Origin: Nitrospirota bacterium
GTDB taxonomy: Bacteria > Nitrospirota > Thermodesulfovibrionia > Thermodesulfovibrionales > JdFR-85
Assembly: GCA_013152195.1 (NCBI GenBank)
Contig: JAADGU010000011.1
Location: forward strand, 1 to 35,991
DNA length: 35,991 nucleotides
Direction: 5' to 3'
The notes under the pieces were generated by a model, which saw nothing but the letters and a program-made list of their open reading frames with translations, was not told where the DNA came from and searched no databases. The position numbers were made by a program, and so were the translations under genes. Below, piece by piece: positions 32,922 through 35,991 of this stretch (position 1 is its first letter; every line of letters starts with the position of its first letter).

Positions 32922-32930
32922 TGGTATAAT
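32922..32930 (+). promoter_or_regulatory. Extended -10 promoter (TGG-TATAAT) of the zinc-ribbon gene
   Basis: TGG-TATAAT followed by 6 bases and the ATG at 32937. The predicted start coincides with the ATG and no Shine-Dalgarno sequence is present, so the gene should be transcribed as a leaderless message. Confidence 0.6.
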
Positions 32931-32936
32931 CAGACT

Positions 32937-33191
32937 ATGAGTAACTTTAATGAAGGATGTCCCGGCAGCGTAGAGATAAAGAGCCCGTTTCCCGAGGAGA
33001 TAATCTGCCTCTTTTGCGGCAGTACGGTCGAAATATGGTCGGACGAGACCGAGGCTGTATGTGGTAAGTGCGGGAAAGTTGTTACAAGGGATATGAGGCA
33101 AACATGTCTTGACTGGTGTCCTGCTGCGAAGGAGTGTGTAGGGGCTGAAAAGTACGAACGGCTCATGAAAAAGAAGAAGAAAGGCGAGTAA
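32937..33191 (+). CDS. Small zinc-ribbon protein
   Basis: 84 residues from the ATG at 32937. Two CxxC knuckles (CLFCG and CGKCG) about 17 residues apart form a zinc ribbon, followed by a CLDWCPAAKECVG motif with further cysteines and a lysine-rich tail. It could bind metal, an iron-sulfur cluster or nucleic acid; I cannot name a function. An upstream in-frame ATG (32901) exists, but the promoter at 32922-32930 lies after it, which favours the later start. It ends 31 bases before the convergent TPR lipoprotein gene. Confidence 0.7.
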   Translation: MSNFNEGCPGSVEIKSPFPEEIICLFCGSTVEIWSDETEAVCGKCGKVVTRDMRQTCLDWCPAAKECVGAEKYERLMKKKKKGE

Positions 33192-33222
33192 CTCCTCCAT
33201 TGTATAGACATATGTTCCTGTT

Positions 33223-33822
33223 TCAGGACCTTTCTTTTAACTCTTTTATCGCCTGTTTTACCTCCTGGGTGTCAGGGACATCAGGAGCGAGTTTGAGGTA
33301 TGTCTCAAACTCGGTGATTGCCTCCTCTGTCATGCCCAGATCATAAGCCAGCACAATACCGAGATTTCTGTGTGCATAAACGTTTTTGGGGTCATAACTC
33401 AATGCCTTTCTGTATTCCCCGGCAGCCCTCTCAGGGTCTCCCGAGTTTCTGTAGCATGTGCCCAGGTCTACCCTTACGTCTACATTCTCAGGGTTTATCT
33501 CGAGTATTTTTTCATAAACATCTATTGCTTCCCTGAACCTGCCTGTATCCATAAGGATGTTTCCAAGTTCGATCCGGACATTAAGGTCAGCAGGTTCTTT
33601 CCTTACGATCTCCCTCAGCCTTTTTATATCAGAGTCAACACTGACGGGTGAATGACTGAGCCCTTCCAGTGGAGGAATCTCTTTAGGTGTGTCAGACTTT
33701 TCCTTACAGGAAGATATAAACAGTATGATGACAAGGATGACTAAGAGAGGGAAACCCTTATGGCGCAAACATCCTTGTGCAGAAAATGGAACAGCAGGAT
33801 TTATCAGACCACTTTTACACAT
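33223..33822 (-). CDS. TPR-repeat lipoprotein
   Basis: 199 residues. After a short polar stretch comes a lipoprotein signal (GFPLLVILVIILFISSCKEK; lipobox ISSC). The mature part has about three TPR units (DLNVRIELGNILMDTGRFRE, VDVRVDLGTCYRNSGDPERA and VYAHRNLGIVLAYDLGMTEE). It probably acts as an envelope-anchored scaffold. The ATG at 33822 is leaderless with respect to TGT-TATAAT at 33832-33840. A TTG at 33768, right at the signal peptide, is the alternative start and would remove 18 residues. Confidence 0.78.
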   Translation of the reverse strand: MCKSGLINPAVPFSAQGCLRHKGFPLLVILVIILFISSCKEKSDTPKEIPPLEGLSHSPVSVDSDIKRLREIVRKEPADLNVRIELGNILMDTGRFREAIDVYEKILEINPENVDVRVDLGTCYRNSGDPERAAGEYRKALSYDPKNVYAHRNLGIVLAYDLGMTEEAITEFETYLKLAPDVPDTQEVKQAIKELKERS

Positions 33823-33831
33823 TGGCAGAAT

Positions 33832-33840
33832 ATTATAACA
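33832..33840 (-). promoter_or_regulatory. Extended -10 promoter (TGT-TATAAT) of the TPR lipoprotein
   Basis: Minus-strand TGT-TATAAT lies 9 bases before the ATG at 33822, with no recognisable -35 box and no Shine-Dalgarno sequence. Confidence 0.5.
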
Positions 33841-33922
33841 CAGTAAATTGTATTACGGCTATTTAACCGGATTCCTCAAACCTCCGGCCGGGAGTTTTCT
33901 TTATTTTTATTTTGTTTCGGGG

Positions 33923-33928
33923 TATAAT
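33923..33928 (+). promoter_or_regulatory. -10 element upstream of the LuxR-type gene
   Basis: TATAAT in a GGGG-TATAAT context; the -35 region (TTTATT at 17-base spacing) is poor, which would suit an activated promoter. A start near 33935 gives a 47-base leader before the ATG at 33982. Confidence 0.4.
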
Positions 33929-33981
33929 TGTTATATACAGCAGTTTCTTCGGGGGTAAGTCTTGATTCAGGGGGGAGAAAG

Positions 33982-34737
33982 ATGAATCCGTGTTTTACAC
34001 GCTGCTTATCCAGGGAAGATGCCGTTTATCTTCTTGAGCTGATCCACGAGAGTCTTTCCTGTAATACAAAAGAGGAACTGGCGGAACTAATGAAGAAACT
34101 GGGAGACCTGGTTCCATACGACTTTGCCATTTGCCTGCTTGGTAAAAAGGAGGTTGGCGGTATGGTAAAGATATATAATCCTGTAAACATAAACTATCCT
34201 GCTGAATGGATTGAGCTTTACTTTGAGAGAAATTTTCAGGAGATTGATCCTGTTGCCAAAGAGAACTTTACCCATTTCAGGTTGCAGAGATGGTCTGATA
34301 CGTATAGACTAACTGGCCCTCCTCCGGAATTCCTCTCACTTGCTGAGGATTTTGGACTTGATGAGGGCTATACACACGGGGCGAGGAATTTCAATGCAAC
34401 CAAGGGAAGTCTGTTTTCTCTATCCGGCAGATCAATAGAACATAACAATCGCACTGATGCTATATTAGAACTTATTGTGCCACACTTTCATCAGGTTCTC
34501 GTACGTATTGTAGCCCAGGATGAGAGAAAGAACAGGATTGCTCTTTCTCCAAGAGAAAGAGAAGTGCTCAGCTGGATAAAAGAGGGGAAAAGCACGTGGG
34601 AGATATCAATAATTCTTGGTGTGAGTGAACGAACAGTAAAGTTTCATGTCTGTAATGTCATGCGAAAGCTCGATGCTGTGACCAGGACGCATGCTGTTGC
34701 CATTGCAATTGAGCAACGGTTGATTGATATTGAGTGA
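33982..34737 (+). CDS. LuxR-family quorum-sensing-type transcriptional regulator
   Basis: 251 residues. The N-terminal autoinducer-binding domain keeps the invariant set at exact family spacing: W and Y in PAEWIELYF, D-P in QEIDPVAKE (13 after the W), W in LQRWSDT (15 after the D), and a Gly in YTHGARN. The C-terminal LuxR helix-turn-helix is LSPREREVLSWIKEGKSTWE, then ILGVSERTVKFHVCNVMRKL. These residues contact acyl-homoserine lactones in TraR/LuxR, so it is a likely signal receptor rather than an orphan NarL type. ATG with GGGGGAG 5 bases upstream; the longer frame from TTG 33928 is rejected because it overlaps the -10 box. Its last 80 bases overlap the convergent luxI-like gene. Confidence 0.9.
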   Translation: MNPCFTRCLSREDAVYLLELIHESLSCNTKEELAELMKKLGDLVPYDFAICLLGKKEVGGMVKIYNPVNINYPAEWIELYFERNFQEIDPVAKENFTHFRLQRWSDTYRLTGPPPEFLSLAEDFGLDEGYTHGARNFNATKGSLFSLSGRSIEHNNRTDAILELIVPHFHQVLVRIVAQDERKNRIALSPREREVLSWIKEGKSTWEISIILGVSERTVKFHVCNVMRKLDAVTRTHAVAIAIEQRLIDIE

Positions 34738-35326
34738 ACCATCTCATCATTTCCGGCCGTTTTGCTGAACTCAGGATTTCAAATTCTCTCCAGTCCAATA
34801 CTACTGCCATGGCAGTAACACCGTCAGGCATTGCCTTTGGGCTGCCTATCAATTTGTATGGAAACCCCTTTGCACAAAATAGTCTGAAGACCTTCTCTTC
34901 TGTAACTGCATAAAGATATCGTATGCCATTCTTAATGCACCAGTGATAGATACCTTTAAAGAGAAATGTGCTGATGTCGTGGATTCCGTAATTGCCTTTA
35001 ACCTTGGCATTTCTGGCCTCAGGTGCTACGCAGAGTCTCGAGATTTCCGCCCTGTTGCTCTTCCTCTTGATCTTGTGATCAGGCCCAACGAGTGATAGAA
35101 ATTCCTTCTCCAGCATGAAAGGCTTTTCAGACGTTATTAGTCTGAGATATGCTAATAGCCTGTTCTCTCTGTCAAGTACACCAAAGAAGACTGCATGGTT
35201 ATCATATTCATCGATTTCCAGGAGCACTTCACTTTCACTTACCCACCTTAACTCCTGACAAAATATCCTGTATCGTAAGTGATGTGCCTGGATTTTCTCT
35301 CTCTCATATTCCAGGTTTTTGACAAT
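34658..35326 (-). CDS. LuxI-like N-acyl-amino-acid / acyl-homoserine-lactone synthase
   Basis: About 222 residues by this reading. The first ordinary start in frame (GTG 35227) would begin at MLLEIDEYDNH and lose a conserved N-terminus. The upstream codons, open to a TGA at 35420-35422, read KNLEYEREKIQ then HHLRYRIFCQELRWV. With these the family invariants fit: R-x3-F-x5-W, then D 11 residues later and D 3 further (EIDEYD), an R in AYLRLI, and E-x2-R in RAEISRLCVAP. LuxI-type enzymes use SAM and acyl-ACP; FeeM-like or PEP-CTERM-associated acyltransferases share the fold and are alternatives. The start is unclear: an ATT at 35326, 6 bases after GAGGGGG, is the best candidate. The last 27 codons are antisense to luxR. 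Confidence 0.78.
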   Translation of the reverse strand: MVKNLEYEREKIQAHHLRYRIFCQELRWVSESEVLLEIDEYDNHAVFFGVLDRENRLLAYLRLITSEKPFMLEKEFLSLVGPDHKIKRKSNRAEISRLCVAPEARNAKVKGNYGIHDISTFLFKGIYHWCIKNGIRYLYAVTEEKVFRLFCAKGFPYKLIGSPKAMPDGVTAMAVVLDWREFEILSSAKRPEMMRWFTQYQSTVAQLQWQQHASWSQHRAFA

Positions 35327-35431
35327 AATATCCCCCTCGCAGATTAGGATAAAAGAGTCAGCCGGGTTTCTGGTGTTGTTCCAGCTGTTGCTTTTAAACG
35401 GTAATATTTCTCCGCCCCCTCACCTTTATTG

Positions 35432-35437
35432 AGTATG
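35432..35437 (-). promoter_or_regulatory. Candidate -10 of the luxI-like gene
   Basis: Minus-strand CATACT (4 of 6 to TATAAT). A start near 35425 places the lux-box-like palindrome at about -41, the position of the V. fischeri luxI box. No -35 box is visible; the palindrome occupies that place. Confidence 0.4.
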
Positions 35438-35445
35438 AACGGGGG

Positions 35446-35485
35446 CATAAAAGTCACCTGTTCTTCTGGACAGGTGACTTTTATG
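35446..35485. promoter_or_regulatory. lux-box-like operator: perfect 16-bp inverted repeat
   Basis: CATAAAAGTCACCTGT (35446-35461), 8-base spacer TCTTCTGG, ACAGGTGACTTTTATG (35470-35485). The inner 20 bases (35456-35475) are ACCTGT-N8-ACAGGT, the same arms and spacing as the V. fischeri lux box. It lies between the luxI-like gene and the divergent SRPBCC gene, where no terminator is needed, so a LuxR operator is the best reading. Confidence 0.75.
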
Positions 35486-35534
35486 GTAAAACGTGGTACA
35501 TCTATAGGTAGAGCTGCAAAAGGGGGGCAAGAGT

Positions 35535-35991
35535 ATGGGGGAAGAGTTTTCTATATCGAAATCTGCAGTTATTGATGCGAGCACAGGTTCGGTTTGGAGG
35601 GTTGTGGCAGATCCATTAAATGCGGCTATTTATCTTGATTCTGTAATCAATGTTAGAAGAGTAGAGGGTAATCTATACCTGCTGAGAGAAGTTGTTGCCC
35701 CTGAAAGAGAGGGTAACTTGACAATGAGTGAATGTCTGATGGAGGTGATCGAGTATGAAGAGAAGAAGAGCCTGATGTTCCGTGTTTATCTTGACTCTGT
35801 CAGACGAAAGGAGTTTGGTTTCCGGCTGGAGCCAAGGGGGAGAGAAAAGACAAAGATTACCTGCCTGGTTAAAAGGAACTTTGTGAGCGCAAGGAACGGA
35901 GAGATCGGTAGGGAAATTAATTCAATAATAAATAAAATTGCACGGATGGCGATGAAAAGGCCATCCACCCGCAGGATTTCAAAATTTGAAG
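35535..35991 (+). CDS. SRPBCC/START-like ligand-binding protein (3' end outside window)
   Basis: ATG at 35535 with AGGGGGG 8 bases upstream; open to the window end, 152 codons visible. The N-terminus SISKSAVIDASTGSVWRVVA, followed by DPLNAAIYLDSV, has the pattern of SRPBCC (polyketide-cyclase/START) proteins, which bind hydrophobic ligands in a helix-grip fold. The end, with a basic amphipathic helix (EIGREINSIINKIARMAMKR), fits the C-terminal lid helix. It is divergent from the luxI-like gene and shares the lux-box-like operator, so it may be a regulated target. Ligand unknown. Confidence 0.65.
   Translation, partial: MGEEFSISKSAVIDASTGSVWRVVADPLNAAIYLDSVINVRRVEGNLYLLREVVAPEREGNLTMSECLMEVIEYEEKKSLMFRVYLDSVRRKEFGFRLEPRGREKTKITCLVKRNFVSARNGEIGREINSIINKIARMAMKRPSTRRISKFE

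Noticed and set aside
32901..32936. Upstream ATG for the zinc-ribbon protein
   Set aside because: An extended -10 box with leaderless geometry lies between this ATG and the one at 32937, so transcripts would not contain it.
33889..33915. Terminator at CTCCGGCCGGGAG followed by a T-rich stretch
   Set aside because: The palindrome has essentially no loop, and no plus-strand gene ends nearby; it more likely belongs to the upstream region of the LuxR-type gene.
35446..35485. Palindrome read as an intrinsic terminator
   Set aside because: Both flanking genes point away from it, and no U-run follows the stem on either strand.

Overview
This 36 kb window reads as chromosomal DNA of a motile, Gram-negative-type bacterium. 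GC content looks moderate (roughly 45-50 %, judged by eye). The sigma-54-linked flagellar cluster, MotE- and FlrB/FlrC-like proteins, a PyrK/PyrD-type dihydroorotate dehydrogenase and heavy use of TTG starts would suit Nitrospirota or a neighbouring deltaproteobacterial-type lineage. That placement is an inference; there is no rRNA here to confirm it.

Layout. (1) 1-2886, plus strand: 3' half of carB, then an S-adenosylhomocysteine/methylthioadenosine deaminase-type amidohydrolase. (2) 2887-3108: a compound tandem-repeat tract of 7-bp then 8-bp units between convergent genes. (3) 12902-3127, minus strand: one flagellar operon flgB-flgC-fliE-fliF-fliG-fliH-fliI-fliJ-motE-fliK-flgD-flgE, with a possible sigma-54-type promoter in front of flgB. 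(4) 17447-13056, minus: TPR secreted protein, split PAS/histidine kinase and NtrC-type regulator, headed by a near-consensus sigma-54 promoter. Upstream lies a second NtrC-type activator (18941-17532). Together they resemble the FlrA -> FlrBC -> flagellar class III hierarchy of Vibrio. (5) 19183-22235: stand-alone AsnC/Lrp ligand-binding protein, small TOPRIM protein, a REP/MITE-like element with 10-bp terminal inverted repeats, an MscS-type TM-helix protein and a family-2-like glycosyltransferase. (6) 22511-25446, plus: greA-pyrK-pyrD-SAM hydroxide adenosyltransferase, tightly overlapped. (7) 26675-25443, minus: M16 peptidase; 29269-26865, minus: rpsO-pnp; 31401-29428, minus: acs. (8) 31614-33822: a 25-codon leaderless ORF, a receiver/HD-GYP protein, a small zinc-ribbon protein and a TPR lipoprotein. 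(9) 33982-35991: a LuxR-type receptor-regulator, a convergent LuxI-like acyltransferase and a divergent SRPBCC protein.

The most exciting part is the right end. The LuxR-type protein keeps the spaced W/Y/D-P/W residues of autoinducer-binding domains. The neighbouring minus-strand protein keeps the R...F.....W..........D..D and E..R residues of acyl-homoserine-lactone synthases. The gap between the synthase and the divergent SRPBCC gene holds a perfect 16-bp inverted repeat whose core, ACCTGT-N8-ACAGGT, has the same architecture as the Vibrio fischeri lux box. This points to a self-contained quorum-sensing module with an unusual arrangement: luxR and luxI overlap tail-to-tail by 80 bp, and the synthase has no ordinary start codon before its conserved N-terminus.

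A second theme is leaderless expression. Extended -10 elements (TGn-TATAAT) sit 6-9 bases in front of ATG codons in the 31.6-33.8 kb region, and other genes there lack Shine-Dalgarno sequences.
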